From positions 1,426,001-1,490,000 of the forward strand of contig NZ_BAMS01000001.1 of NCBI RefSeq assembly GCF_000616095.1: DNA of 64,000 nucleotides. Reading direction: 5' to 3'. Within the stretch, counting starts at the first letter, position 1, and the number at the start of each line of letters is the position of its first letter. The notes under the pieces were generated by a model. That model had not been told where the DNA came from. It saw only the letters and a program-made list of their open reading frames with translations, and did not search any database. The position numbers and the translations under genes were made by a program. Below, piece by piece: positions 16,907 to 27,283 of the stretch. This DNA is from Sneathiella glossodoripedis JCM 23214 (GTDB lineage: Bacteria; Pseudomonadota; Alphaproteobacteria; Sneathiellales; Sneathiellaceae).

Positions 16907-18795
16907 ATGACAGATCAGAACGAGTTGAGCTTTGATGAGTTTGACGAATTACAAAACCCCCGCGAGGAAGTTACCGATTTTGAAACAATTACTGATCAGG
17001 CGTTGAAACGCAGATCTTTTTTTAAGGGAGGACTCGCGTTAGGTCTATCTTCGCTGGTCATGGGAGCAGGCGTGGGCTCTTTCATGCCGCGCGCTATGGC
17101 GAGTAGCGACTTGCTTTTGATCCTATCCCGACCAGTACGGAAGATACAATTAAGGTACCAGCAGGCTTTGAATGGCAAATTGTCCTTCGCTGGGGGGATC
17201 CTCTTTGGTCAGATGGGGAAGAGTTCAATCATCAGACAAGGGGGACAGGGGCCAGTCAGGAACTGTCCTTTGGCGATAATAATGATGGTATGTCGTTATT
17301 TCAGCATAATGGCAAACATCTACTTGTTGTTAACAATGAATATACCAACCGGAAAATCATCTATGCAGGTAGCGAGGGCAAACCTGCGAACGCTGATGAT
17401 ATTCGAAAGGGAAAAGCTGCGCATGGTGTCTCCGTGGTTGAGGTCATGGAACGGAATGGTCAATGGGAAGTTGTTAAGGATAGTGCATACAATCGTCGAA
17501 TAACTGCCGATAGTCCTATGGAGATTACAGGACCTGCGCGTGGCCATGACTTTCTGAAGACGAAAGCGGATCCTAAAGGGACAGAAAGTCTTGGCACCTG
17601 GAACAATTGCGGCAATGGCCGTACACCTTGGGGAACCTATCTGGCCTGTGAGGAAAATTTTAATGGCTACTTTTCAAGTAGCGATGAAAATTATGAATTG
17701 AGCAATGAGCAGAAACGCTACGGTATTGGTCATAAGGATTGGGGCTATGGATGGGCCGCAGAGGATGACCGCTTCGATATTTCAAAAAATCCGAATGAGC
17801 CAAACAGAGCGGGTTACATTGTGGAAATTGATCCGACAGATCCTTCCTCAACTCCGAAAAAACGAACAGCTTTAGGACGCTTTAAACACGAAAATGCTGA
17901 ACTTGTATTAGCTGACAACGGACACGTGGTTGTTTATTTGGGCGATGATGAGCGCGGTGAGTTTTTGTACCGATTTGTGTCGTCTAAAAAATATGTGGCT
18001 GGTGGTGATAATCGAGACCTGCTTGAAGATGGTACGCTATATACGGCCAAATTTCGTGAAAATCAGCGAGGTGAATGGATTGCTTTAACACCAGAAACAA
18101 CAGGCATGAAATCAAAAGCGGAAATTGCAATTTACACTCGATTAGCTGCGTCAGCAGTTGGTGCGACGACTATGGATCGCCCGGAGTGGGTCGCGGCTCA
18201 TCCTGCAAAAGCGGAAGTATATTGCGCTTTGACGAACAATAAAAATCGCGGAGTAAAACCAAACAAGGGAGGGGATGCGACACCGGTTGGTGGGCCAAAT
18301 CCTCGTGAGAAGAATTTGTTTGGTCAGATTGTTCGTTGGCGTCCAACAGGGGGGGATCATACATCCGCTGAATTTGCATGGGATTTGTTCGCTATGGCAG
18401 GAAATCCGGCATTATATGATGACATGCGCAAAGGGTCGGACAACATCACCACAGAAAATATGTTTAATTCACCCGACGGTTTGGCATTTAGTCCAAACGG
18501 GTTGCTTTGGATTCAAACTGATGGAAATTATTCAAATGCGAATGATTTTGAAGGACAGGGCAATAACCAGATGCTTTGCGCAGATCCAGAAACGGGTGAA
18601 ATCAAGCGATTTCTGGTTGGGCCAAAAGAGTGTGAGGTTACCGGAATTACCTGGAGTGCAGATCGAAAGACCATGTTTGTAGGTATTCAGCATCCCGGTG
18701 AACGCGGCGGGAGCCATTTCCCTGAAGGAGGAGATGCAGCGCCACGCTCCTGCGTAATCGCAATCAAAAAATCTGATGGGGGCGAACTCGTTTAG
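16907..18795 (+). pseudogene. phoX: PhoX-type alkaline phosphatase (DUF839), split by one missing base
   Basis: Calcium/iron-dependent periplasmic phosphatase that releases phosphate from esters. KRRSFFKGGLALGLSSLVMG (twin arginine at residues 35-36) is a Tat export signal. After MASSDL the frame is lost; one C added at about 17114 (TTGCTTTT to TTGCCTTTT) gives PFDPIPTSTEDTIKVPAGFE and continues into the long second frame with GNGRTPWGTYLACEENFNGY, DPTDPSS and ALTNN, giving 629 residues, the usual PhoX size. AGGAGG lies before the ATG. Preceded by a possible PHO box and directly downstream of the ugp operon, so the two probably act together under phosphate limitation: PhoX at the outside, Ugp for uptake. 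Confidence 0.87.
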
Positions 18796-18817
18796 AGGTT
18801 ATGGAATATTGAGAATG

Positions 18818-18837
18818 GGAAAGGCTTCGGCCTTTCC
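18818..18837 (+). terminator. phoX terminator with UUCG tetraloop
   Basis: GGAAAGGC (18818-18825), loop TTCG, GCCTTTCC (18830-18837). An 8-bp perfect stem closed by the very stable UUCG loop; only a short T stretch follows. Also serves the convergent gene. Confidence 0.65.
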
Positions 18838-18840
18838 TGT

Positions 18841-19278
18841 TCACTCATTCAAGTTCAAAAAATCCGGAAACTGATAGTTTTTGGGCAGTGCCAATTGCGC
18901 AATAAGTTTTTTGGCTAGATTTGGGCTGTTGTCATGAAATATTCGAGGGGCGATTGCTTCATCTGAAAAATAGACTGCATACATACGTGTCAGGCCATGA
19001 GCAAGGTCGGAATTGACCAGCATTGCAGTTCTGATGGGGCCATTTGTTGGCCAATTGCTTTCCATAAATTTGGCCAGTTGTTTTAAGTCTTCTGTATCTA
19101 GATTGAAGTCACATCCTCGTATATCTGTCAGGATGTTAAAGTGGTTTTTGTAATCAGGGCTTTGCCGCGCGGTAATCATATTTTTCTTTGCGGTTTCCCG
19201 ATCAAGAATGCCAAAATATTGGGTGAATAAACAACCCACTTCAGGATCAATATGCCAATTAAATACTGGGTCTTTCAT
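18841..19278 (-). CDS. SpoIIAA/STAS-like protein, tandem copy 1
   Basis: 145 residues, soluble, no signal peptide. Its order FNWHIDPEVGCLFTQYFGIL, NMITARQSPDYKNHFNILTD, AMLVNSDLAHGLTRMYAVYF resembles the SpoIIAA-like (STAS/SEC14-like) family: an EGxL-type strand, a helix with a conserved Tyr, then a strand and the GLTRMY helix. It is a clear paralogue of the gene just upstream on the same strand (shared LTDI, NWPT, HGMARMY/HGLTRMY, P.F.H). The function of these proteins is unknown. About 47 bp separate the copies, likely one transcript. Confidence 0.7.
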   Translation of the reverse strand: MKDPVFNWHIDPEVGCLFTQYFGILDRETAKKNMITARQSPDYKNHFNILTDIRGCDFNLDTEDLKQLAKFMESNWPTNGPIRTAMLVNSDLAHGLTRMYAVYFSDEAIAPRIFHDNSPNLAKKLIAQLALPKNYQFPDFLNLNE

Positions 19279-19325
19279 CTTGATGTGGGCCTGATGGCCA
19301 AATTGTGCATGTGCGCTTTCCTCTT

Positions 19326-19760
19326 TTACTTTGCATCCAGAAATTCAGGTAATTGATAATCTGTCGGAAAGCCAAAATAGCTGCAGATCTCCTTATAAAG
19401 ATCAGGTTTCTCACGGTGAAAAAACGCGGGCCGGTTCACACGATGGTGAGTGTATGCATCATACATACGGGCCATCCCGTGGGCAAATTGACCTTGCAGT
19501 AGTATCGCACCTTTGATTTTACCTTGGGTCGGCCAGTTTTTATTCATGAAGTCCGCAAATGCCCGGAGGTCATTGCCCTCCATTTTTAGCTCACAGAAGG
19601 AAATATCAGTGAGGACGTCAAAATCATTTTCATAGCGCGGGTCCAAGCGGGCGCGCCGCGCATATTCCTTTGCTTGAGGCAAGTCGAGCAGTCCAGTTAT
19701 CTGTATGAACAGACATCTGACATTCGCATCAAGAAAATGCTGCATACCAGAATTTTTCAT
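19326..19760 (-). CDS. SpoIIAA/STAS-like protein, tandem copy 2
   Basis: 144 residues. HFLDANVRCLFIQITGLLDL, YARRARLDPRYENDFDVLTD and GAILLQGQFAHGMARMYDAY align with copy 1 along the whole length, at perhaps 35-40 percent identity by eye, so the duplication is old. It would be transcribed first. No kinase, phosphatase or sigma gene is adjacent, so a role in a partner-switching system is not supported by context. Confidence 0.7.
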   Translation of the reverse strand: MKNSGMQHFLDANVRCLFIQITGLLDLPQAKEYARRARLDPRYENDFDVLTDISFCELKMEGNDLRAFADFMNKNWPTQGKIKGAILLQGQFAHGMARMYDAYTHHRVNRPAFFHREKPDLYKEICSYFGFPTDYQLPEFLDAK

Positions 19761-19830
19761 TTAACAAGTGTAGGTTAGTTAGCTTTGCCTCTCAATAAAT
19801 ATTTACTATGTCGGTTATTCACCCAAGAAA

Positions 19831-19861
19831 AAAGCCGCCAGACTGAGAGACTGGCGCCTTT
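19831..19861 (-). terminator. Rho-independent terminator of the TRAP transporter operon
   Basis: Read on the minus strand: AAAG-G-CGCCAG, loop, CTGGCG-G-CTTTTTT. A stem with one G-G mismatch followed by a T-run, just past the TRAP permease stop at 19883. Confidence 0.75.
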
Positions 19862-19882
19862 GTTTTGGTTGGTGTTTTCTAA

Positions 19883-21870
19883 TCAGGTGCCCGGCAGTGC
19901 AGCGTTCTTTTTGTTGACAATCATGACAATTGCAACAGCCGGAATAAGCATGATCAGCGCAAGTGCACCGAGTTCATAGTTGGTAATCGGGATTAGACCA
20001 CCCCCTGGTGTCGCAAGTGCCAGACCTGCGGCCACGACAAGGCCACGGATAATCCACTTACCTTGCGGATGTATGTCAAGCTTACCTACTTTTGCCAGGT
20101 ACCCCTGCAGTCCACTGGCAATCAGCCAGACACCGATGAGGGCGGTAATGACAACCTTGACGATGGAATACCAGTCCCCTTGCAAAATAAGGGCAGGGTT
20201 GAGCACGAAGAAGAAGGGAATAAAGTAGATGATGCTTCCCAACTTCATTGCTTGAAAGCCTGTCTCCATCGGTTTTGATCCTGCAACAGTGGCGGCTGCA
20301 AATGCGCCCAATGCCACAGGTGGAGTGATGAAGCTAAGCATACCCCAGTACAGGATGAACAGATGCACAGCCATCGGATCGAGGCCGGCACTGATCACGG
20401 CAGGTGCCAGTGAGATTGCAAGGAAAATATAGGCTGCAGTAACTGTCATGCCGATGCCCAGTATGAAACTGGTCAGCGCCCCCATTACAAGCAGAACAAG
20501 AGCGTTGCCACCCGCAAGGAAGATGAGATCATTGGCAATAGTGCCCGACATTCCGGTAACAGCGAGTGCACCAACAATCAAACCAACACCACAAAGGATG
20601 CCTGCCAATTCTGCAAATAATGCGGCTGTACCCATGATGAACTTTTTCACATCTTCCCAACCCCAACGGCTGTAAGGAAGATTTGGTTGATAATGATCAG
20701 CATGGCTGTTGCATAAAATGGTGCAACAGATTCCTGCTTCAGGAAGACCAGAAGCCAGACGAGAATGACGAAAACTGCGATAAAGTGCCAACCTTCTTTA
20801 AGCGTCTGCTTCAATGAAGGAAGTTCTTCGCGGGGCAGGCCCTTGAGGTCATTTTTGGCTGCATAGGCGTCAATCTGAATAAACAGACCAAAGAAATAAA
20901 GGATCGAAGGGATAATTGCGGCAATCGCAATATCGATATAAGGAATTTCCAGAAAAGTCGCCATAATGAACGCTGTCGCACCCATAATTGGCGGCATCAG
21001 AACACCACCAGTTGAAGCGCAGGTCTCTACACCACCCGCATATGAGCGAGAGAAACCAACGCGGCGCATTGCTGGAATGGACAGAACGCCTGTTGTCAAA
21101 ACATTTGTGATAACGCTACCGCTCATGGAGCCCATCAGGCCACTTGAGAAGATGGCTACCTTTGCAGGGCCGCCGCGGACGTGACCAAGCAGTGCAAAGG
21201 CAAAGTTGATGAAGAATTTGCCGCCACCGGTATATTGCAAGGCGACACCAAAGACCAAAAAGCCAATGACTAGATTGGTAAAGGCGCGCAACGGGATACC
21301 CAGCACACTTTCAGAGCTCATAGTGTGGAATATGGCAGTGTCAGGTAAAGTTGCGGCCGCACCAGCGATAGGGCCGGGCATGACATCCGCAAAGGTTGGG
21401 TAAAATGAGATGACAACCACAATTGCAAAAATTGCGATACCGCCTGCGCGGCGCGTGCATTCAAAAATCATCGCCCAGAACAGATAACTCATATAAACAG
21501 CATGTTCCGGTGCCAGATACTCCCAGCCTTCATCCAGAATTTTTTCACTACTGTAGGCAAAGTAGAAGCAAATACCCATCATGATCGCCGCCAGAATTCC
21601 ATCATACAACGGAACTGACGTTTTTGATGAGCGGCTTGTCATCGGCCACATAAGGAATATGAGTGGCAACAAAAAGCCGGCAATTATGTATGCATATTGA
21701 TTGGATAGAAAGGTGTATCCAACAAAAAAGCCAAAGTTAAATAACTGGTTGATAGACAGCAGCAAAACTGCAATTGCGGAAATATAAGGCACAAGTGCCC
21801 ATAGGCCGGTAAGAGTACGACGCCTTGTTGGCTCGTCGACGACTTCCGGTGTGTTTGGAGTATTTGTCAT
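19883..21870 (-). pseudogene. TAXI-type TRAP transporter fused 4TM/12TM permease, split by one missing base
   Basis: The upstream frame (20647-21870) has the small-permease helices then the first half of the 12-TM large subunit (RAFTNLVIGFLVFGVALQYT, SGLMGSMSGSVITNVLTTG, MRRVGFSRSYAGGVETCAST). The downstream frame (from 20791) carries the rest (GWEDVKKFIMGTAALFAELA, GIGMTVTAAYIFLAISLAPA, GMLSFITPPVALGAFAAATV). Adding one T in GTTGGGG (20665 region) joins them as LTAVWGWEDVKK, giving 662 residues, typical of fused TAXI permeases. These import organic acids driven by ion gradients with the TAXI binding protein encoded upstream. Substrate unknown. Confidence 0.87.
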
Positions 21871-22100
21871 GACTGTTTACACGCCCTGGAGAAGGTGCTT
21901 GAAAAAGGAGTACGTAAAGAAAGTGAGCACAAGGCTGCCTGTTTGCCGGTAAGCATAGCTAGAATATCCGGTTGAAAAGCACCCATGTGTTTATGCCTCC
22001 CCATTTATAGTTTTTCGTTATTATTGGCCTGATTTTTCAGGCAAGCTGTTTTCTGGTATGAAAACTTTTGTGGATATTTCCGTTTGTACGTAAATACCAA

Positions 22101-22131
22101 AGTCTGGCGATGGAATTAACACCGCCAGACT
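22101..22131 (-). terminator. Hairpin between binding-protein and permease genes
   Basis: AGTCTGGCG (22101-22109) pairs perfectly with CGCCAGACT (22123-22131), 13-nt loop. On the minus strand it is followed by TTTGGT, so it may be a partial terminator or a 3'-protecting hairpin that keeps the binding protein in excess of the permease. Confidence 0.6.
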
Positions 22132-22156
22132 ATTCATTCAACCTATGTCAGCAAGA

Positions 22157-23320
22157 TTACTTCTTAAGACCAACAGGCATGCCCGCGGCTTGTAGAGCTT
22201 TCATACGGGCTTCTACCCAGCCATCTTTAAACTCATCTTCTGAAGGGTTGGTTGCCTTGTAATCAGCATATGCTTTGATCAAAACGTCCTGACGTTTGAT
22301 AAGACCCTGATTGTGGGCTTCAGCTGCATCTGACCACTTGCCAGCTTCTTTGAAATATTTGACCGCACCTTCATGGTAAGGAATAATCCATTCGAAACTC
22401 TGGTTAGCGATGTTCCAGCCTTTGGCTCCTGGCGCATTGTCTTTATATGCGTCATGTTTTTCAACCATGGCTTTAGTCAGTGTGTAGACTTCGTCCACTG
22501 AACGGTCAGAATTTGTGACCAGAATTGGGTAAGGATATCCGGCGCCAACCCAAGGTTTGTCCTTGCTGATTTCTGCACCTACAACTGCAGTATTTGGTGA
22601 GAAGTAAGGAGCAACCTTGTTCACCATTTCCCAACCTTTTGCATTGTCAGCAGGCATTGGTGCCCATGTAATTCCACGAGGGCTGGCTGCCAGACGTTTT
22701 ACATGCGGTGATACAGTTGAAGAGAAAGCTGCGTCGATCTGGCCATTGATAACCCCATCGATTGAATCTTTAAAACCAGGAAATTCAACTTTTTCGACAT
22801 CATCCCAGCCAAGACCTGCATAAGCAAGCATAGCTTCTGTGCCAATATTCAGAGCGTCTGAACCGCGAACCCACGCGATTTTTTTGCCTTTGTAATCAGC
22901 AGGTGATTTGATACCGGCGTCCGCAGCTGTTGCAAGTCCAAGACCAAACGAGCCTTTGGATGTCATGATGACACGCAATGGCTGAGGGCCCCATGCCGCT
23001 GTAGCAAACTGTCCAACACCTTCCTGTCCGAAATAGCTGGCAATACCGCAGGCACAATAGTCTGCTTTACCAACTTTCAGCGGAGTCATGCGGGAAATAT
23101 CGTTTTTGCCCGGCAGGACACGAATAGAGGTGCCAAATTCGTTTTTCAGCATGTTGCCGATGGCAACGGACTGAGCATAGCCACTTGATGTGGTGCCATA
23201 AGCTGTCCAGATCATTGACTTGGGCAGTTCGGCGGCGACAGCCGAAGTTGCAATTCCTGCCGTCAGTGCGACAGCAAGGGCAACTTTTTTAGTGAGGCTG
23301 CCAGTGAGTGAAGAGTGCAT
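22157..23320 (-). CDS. TAXI-family TRAP substrate-binding protein
   Basis: 387 residues from the ATG at 23320, chosen because GGGAGG precedes it and the signal peptide MHSSLTGSLTKKVALAVALT (cleavage near AVAA-ELPK) starts there; an in-frame extension to 23440 is rejected. The mature protein has the TAXI features IWTAYGTTSSGYAQSVAIGN, VLPGKNDISRMTPLKVGKAD, and YPYPILVTNSD. It binds substrate in the periplasm and hands it to the TRAP permease downstream; the genes are on one strand with 286 bp between them. Ligands of this family are mostly unknown, glutamate and similar acids being examples. Confidence 0.9.
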   Translation of the reverse strand: MHSSLTGSLTKKVALAVALTAGIATSAVAAELPKSMIWTAYGTTSSGYAQSVAIGNMLKNEFGTSIRVLPGKNDISRMTPLKVGKADYCACGIASYFGQEGVGQFATAAWGPQPLRVIMTSKGSFGLGLATAADAGIKSPADYKGKKIAWVRGSDALNIGTEAMLAYAGLGWDDVEKVEFPGFKDSIDGVINGQIDAAFSSTVSPHVKRLAASPRGITWAPMPADNAKGWEMVNKVAPYFSPNTAVVGAEISKDKPWVGAGYPYPILVTNSDRSVDEVYTLTKAMVEKHDAYKDNAPGAKGWNIANQSFEWIIPYHEGAVKYFKEAGKWSDAAEAHNQGLIKRQDVLIKAYADYKATNPSEDEFKDGWVEARMKALQAAGMPVGLKK

Positions 23321-23703
23321 TTTATTCCTCCCGTTATTATTTTTGCCGGAACTCTTTGATTTTCGTTGCTTGTCCCGAGGTGCCCCCATTGTGAATATCA
23401 GGAGCGGTTTCTGCAAGTGCATTTTGGGTAAATCTTCCATCTGATCAACTGATTTTCAACAAAAACGCTCTAAAATGACGTAAGGGCATCAAATATTTGT
23501 CCGGGTTTCAACTATTGGTGAAATCGGGCGTGCAGCAAAACAAGCTCGTGTGGGCAAAAGCTAAGAATCCAAACTAAACAGTGAACAGATCGCAACATTA
23601 CAAAAGAAAACCGTGATAAAGCACACAATGTTCCTTTTTTGTTCTTTTTTGACGATAGTTTTAGGGATATTAAAACTGAGCCTAAAAAAACGGGAGACAG
23701 GCG
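23321..23703. other. 383-bp divergent intergenic region
   Basis: Holds the ribosome-binding site of the TAXI gene at its left end and that of the VOC gene (GGGAGACAGGCG) at its right. I see no convincing dyad, repeat or small gene. TTGACG at 23649 could be a -35 for the VOC gene, but no good -10 follows at 17 bp. Confidence 0.4.
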
Positions 23704-24063
23704 ATGAGCATCGAGAATGTGGACAAATCGATAAATTATATAGAATTCCCTTTAACGGACCCTGGTGCGACCCAGCATTTCTACCATGTGCTATTTGGGT
23801 GGGAATTTACCAACTGGGGGCCTGATTATATCAGTTTTACCGGAGCTGGTGTGGAAGGTGGCTTTAATAGGCAAAGCGGTGTTACGGCGACAAAGCCGGG
23901 TGTGCTTGTAGTGCTGTATTCAACACAATTGGAAGATATTTGTGAACGGATTAAGGAAATCGGTGGTCAGATTCTCCAGCCCATTTACGAATTCCCCGGT
24001 GGGCGTCGATTTCATTTCGCTGATCCAAATGGAAATGAGCTGGCAATCTGGTCAGATAAATAG
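23704..24063 (+). CDS. VOC-superfamily protein
   Basis: 119-residue single VOC module pair of the type annotated glyoxalase/CFP-30-like: INYIEFPLTDPGATQHFYHV then LFGWEFTNWGPDYISFTGAG, and GGRRFHFADPNGNELAIWSD. The metal-binding HFADPNGNELA end is typical. GGGAG precedes the ATG. Monocistronic, ending at a strong terminator. Substrate not predictable. Confidence 0.85.
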   Translation: MSIENVDKSINYIEFPLTDPGATQHFYHVLFGWEFTNWGPDYISFTGAGVEGGFNRQSGVTATKPGVLVVLYSTQLEDICERIKEIGGQILQPIYEFPGGRRFHFADPNGNELAIWSDK

Positions 24064-24076
24064 TCTGAGGGATTAA

Positions 24077-24105
24077 CTTCCGGGGATTTGAAATATCCCC
24101 GGAAG
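24077..24105. terminator. Strong bidirectional hairpin
   Basis: CTTCCGGGGAT (24077-24087) and ATCCCCGGAAG (24095-24105), perfect 11-bp stem with 7-nt loop between convergent genes. Confidence 0.8.
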
Positions 24106-24127
24106 ACATTATTCAAGCGGGTGAGCT

Positions 24128-25288
24128 TTATTTTGCTGGTTCGAGGATGCTGCAATAATTTGCAACTCCTGACCCACCCATATTAAAGACGCAGCCAAGC
24201 GCGGCGCCCTCTTTTTGTAGGTCACCTGCAGTATTGGTGAGTTGCATCGCGGACATGACATGCATGGATACACCCGTAGCACCAACGGGGTGGCCTTTTG
24301 CTTTCAGTCCACCTGAAATATTAACCGGGGTTTTGCCATCCTTCAGAACGATGCCCTCCTCAATGGCGCGCGCACCGTCACCCGCTTTGGTTATACCCAT
24401 TGCTTCGTAAATCAAAAGTTCCGCTATTGTGAAGCAGTCATGAACTTCTGCGAAATCCAGATCATCAACTGAAATGCCTGCAGCATCAAATGCCCGTGAG
24501 AAGGCGGTTTTAGGGCCTTCAAATTTAAGTGGATCACGTTTGGACATGGGAAGGAAGTCATTTACATGTACGGCGGAACGAAACGCAATGCTGTGCTTGA
24601 AATCCTGTTCCATATCCTGAGAGACCATGATCATCGCGGCAGCGCCGTCACTGATGGGAGAGCAGTCGGTCAGGCGAAGAGGAGGCGCAATCAGCGGGTT
24701 TTTGTTTGTAACAGTGTTGAAGAAGTCAAAATCAAACTCTCGGCGCATGTGCGCCAAAGGATTGGCAAGTGCATTACCATGATTTTTTTGCGCGATACGG
24801 GCTAGAGCCTCTGACTTGTCGCCATATTCATCAAAATAGGCTTTGGCGAACATACCAAAAATTGCCGGGAAGGATAAATCAGCTTCTTCTTTTTGATAGG
24901 AGGCTCCAGCGAGCGCTTTGGTGACACCAGCTGTATCCAACTCGGTCATTTTTTCGGCTCCGATGACCAGTGTTATTTTTGAATCACCACAGCGAATACT
25001 GTCGCGAGCCGCATATACGGCGGCGGAGCCAGATGCACAGGCATTTTCTAGTCGAGTTGCCGGTTTGAAACGCAGACCTTCATCCAGATTAAGCACAAGA
25101 GAGGAGGCGAAACCATCTGGAACCATTCCCGAGTTGAAGTTCCCGAGCCAAATGCTATCAATCTGTGCCGGTTCAATGCCGGCGTGATCGATTGCTTCTC
25201 TCGCAGCATCAATGATCAGATCTTCGATTGTTTTATCTTCGTGACGTCCAAAAGGGGTATGCCCCCAACCTACAATCCGCGCGTCCAT
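24128..25288 (-). CDS. Thiolase-family acetyl-CoA acyltransferase (SCP2-like)
   Basis: 386 residues, thiolase fold. Nucleophilic Cys84 lies in RLENACASGSAAVYAARDSI, and the second active-site set is in AEVHDCFTIAELL (His) and GGLKAKGHPVGATGVSMHVM. The final Cys of classical degradative thiolases (CxGGG) is replaced by VFNMGGSGVANY, as in the SCP2/acetyl-CoA C-acyltransferase type that acts on branched or steroid-side-chain substrates. Monocistronic; no beta-oxidation partner adjacent, so the pathway is open. Confidence 0.88.
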   Translation of the reverse strand: MDARIVGWGHTPFGRHEDKTIEDLIIDAAREAIDHAGIEPAQIDSIWLGNFNSGMVPDGFASSLVLNLDEGLRFKPATRLENACASGSAAVYAARDSIRCGDSKITLVIGAEKMTELDTAGVTKALAGASYQKEEADLSFPAIFGMFAKAYFDEYGDKSEALARIAQKNHGNALANPLAHMRREFDFDFFNTVTNKNPLIAPPLRLTDCSPISDGAAAMIMVSQDMEQDFKHSIAFRSAVHVNDFLPMSKRDPLKFEGPKTAFSRAFDAAGISVDDLDFAEVHDCFTIAELLIYEAMGITKAGDGARAIEEGIVLKDGKTPVNISGGLKAKGHPVGATGVSMHVMSAMQLTNTAGDLQKEGAALGCVFNMGGSGVANYCSILEPAK

Positions 25289-25558
25289 CTGATTGTTCTC
25301 CTTGCGGTTTATTGAAATGGATTTCGACTTTGCAGCTATCTAGCATAATCAGTTCTTTTTTGGAACTTGAAACTGGCAAGCATGTGACCCAATTCTCAAA
25401 ACAGGTTTGGGTTGGCAGCTGATATGGCGCATTTGAAACAGTTTCAGGCCAGAAATGATTATTTTCATCCTGTATTTCGTATTACTCTAATGTACTGGCG
25501 AGGTTGAAAGTGATGACTTATTGTTTCAACTGGTCACAAGAAAAAAGAGGGGGATCAA

Positions 25559-27180
25559 ATGACAGAGCAGAATGACGCTCATTTAAATGAGATCGATACG
25601 GACCATGAAATCGGCGAGGATAATATCACGCCATTTGGGCTTGATATCCATAATCCGGTTTTTGTGGTTTCAAGTATCTCGATCATTGTGTTTGTGTTGG
25701 CAACTTTGATGTTTCAGCAGGCTGCAACCGAATTTTTTGGATGGCTTCGTCCTTTTTTGACCTCCACCTTTGACTGGTTTTTTCTCAGTGCAGCTAATGT
25801 TTTCGTTCTTTTTTGTCTGGTTCTGATGATTAGTCCGCTTGGACGAATTCGACTTGGCGGGGCCGAAGCCGAAGCGATTACAGTTACTTTGGATGGTTTG
25901 CCATGTTGTTTGCGGCGGGCATGGGGATCGGTTTGATGTTTTTTGGCGTCTCAGAGCCAATGTCCCACTATGCTTCCTCAATCGGTGGGACAAGTGTCGA
26001 AGGGGGCGTAAGGACAGATTGGGCACCCCTTGGGGCTGCAGCGGGAAACAGTGAAGCAGCGGTCCAATTGGGCATGGCTGCGACCATTTTTCATTGGGCC
26101 ATACATCCGTGGGCAATTTATGCGGTTGTCGCCCTGTCTCTTGCTTTTTTCTCTTTTAATAGCGGGCTGCCATTAACACTGCGCTCGGCTTTTTATCCAT
26201 TACTAGGTGAACGTGTCTGGCGCTGGCCAGGGCATGTTATCGATACGCTGGCTGTTTTCGCCACCTTGTTTGGCTTGGCAACGTCACTTGGCTTTGGAAC
26301 TGAACAGGCGCTCGCCGGCTTCAACTATCTTTTTGGGTGGAGTACGGGCAACGGCGCAAAGGTTCTGTTGATTGCCTTTATTACTGTGCTGGCCATCATA
26401 TCTGTGATGAGAGGATTGGACGGTGGTGTTAAAATCCTATCGGAAGTGAATATTGCGCTTGCGGCTTTGTTGCTCATTTTTGTGCTGCTGGTTGGTCCAA
26501 CTGCATCAATCTTTGAATCCATGCTCGCGGGTGGCCTGGCTTATGCAAAGGAAATCGTACCTTTATCAACACCTTTTGGCAGAGAAGACGCCAATTTCAC
26601 TCAAGGCTGGACTTCGTTTTATTGGGCGTGGTGGATTTCCTGGTCACCTTTTGTTGGTATGTTCATTGCTCGCGTCTCTCGCGGAAGAACGGTGCGGGAA
26701 TTTGTGTTCTGTGTCATTATCATTCCAACATTGGTAACTGTTATCTGGATGAGTGTTTTTGGCGGAACAGCCATTTCACAGGTTCTGGCGGACGCTGCAG
26801 CTCCTGTGAAGGATGCAGCGCTTGAGCTCAAGTTATTTGTGATGCTGGAGCCGCTTCCACTAGCAACCATTACATCGTTGATCGGGATTATTCTCGTGCT
26901 GGTCTTTTTTGTGACCTCTTCAGATTCTGGCTCACTCGTGATTGATACAATTACTGCTGGCGGCAAAGTGGATGCCCCAGTTTCTCAACGGGTTTTCTGG
27001 TGTTCGTTTGAAGGGATCGTCGCCGCGACATTGCTGTTAGTTGGCGGTGCAGGTGCACTAAACGCTTTGCAGGCAATGGCGGTGTCCACTGGTTTTCCAT
27101 TTGCCATCGTTTTATTGCTGATGTGCGTCAGTTTGTTTCTGGGGCTCTGGCAGGTTCATCGACAATCCCGAAAACGCTGA
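25559..27180 (+). pseudogene. BCCT-family betaine/choline/carnitine transporter, split by one missing base
   Basis: Twelve-TM osmolyte importer. The first frame (25559-25936) gives the N-terminus and two helices (ITPFGLDIHNPVFVVSSISI), the second (from 25903) the rest. One C added at about 25870 (GCCGAAG to GCCCGAAG) gives AEARSDYSYFGWFAMLFAAG, matching the family, and a 540-residue protein. GVSEPMSHYAS, FHWAIHPWAIYAVVALSLAF, and WTSFYWAWWISWSPFVGMFI with the aromatic substrate box are visible. GAGGGGG precedes the ATG; a perfect terminator follows. Hypo-osmotic regulation is usual in the family, but the C-terminal sensor tail here is short. Confidence 0.88.
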
Positions 27181-27188
27181 TTTTCTCG

Positions 27189-27220
27189 AAATGCCCGCGA
27201 AAGAAGCGGGCATTTTTTTT
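27189..27220 (+). terminator. Canonical rho-independent terminator of the BCCT gene
   Basis: AAATGCCCGC, loop GAAAGAA, GCGGGCATTT then eight T in all. The apparent ATG at 27191 sits in this stem and is not a start. Confidence 0.9.
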
Positions 27221-27283
27221 GCGCCTCTTTACTCACTGGGACTGAGCCGACATACTGCAATCAAAAAAAGATGGATGAGTAGT

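Noticed and set aside
23321-23440. 40-residue extension of the TAXI binding protein
   Set aside because: Would bury the signal peptide; GGGAGG supports the ATG at 23320.
27191-27283. N-terminal extension of the nitroreductase to the ATG at 27191
   Set aside because: That ATG is inside the terminator stem of the BCCT gene; the family starts at MNIEDAIKSR.
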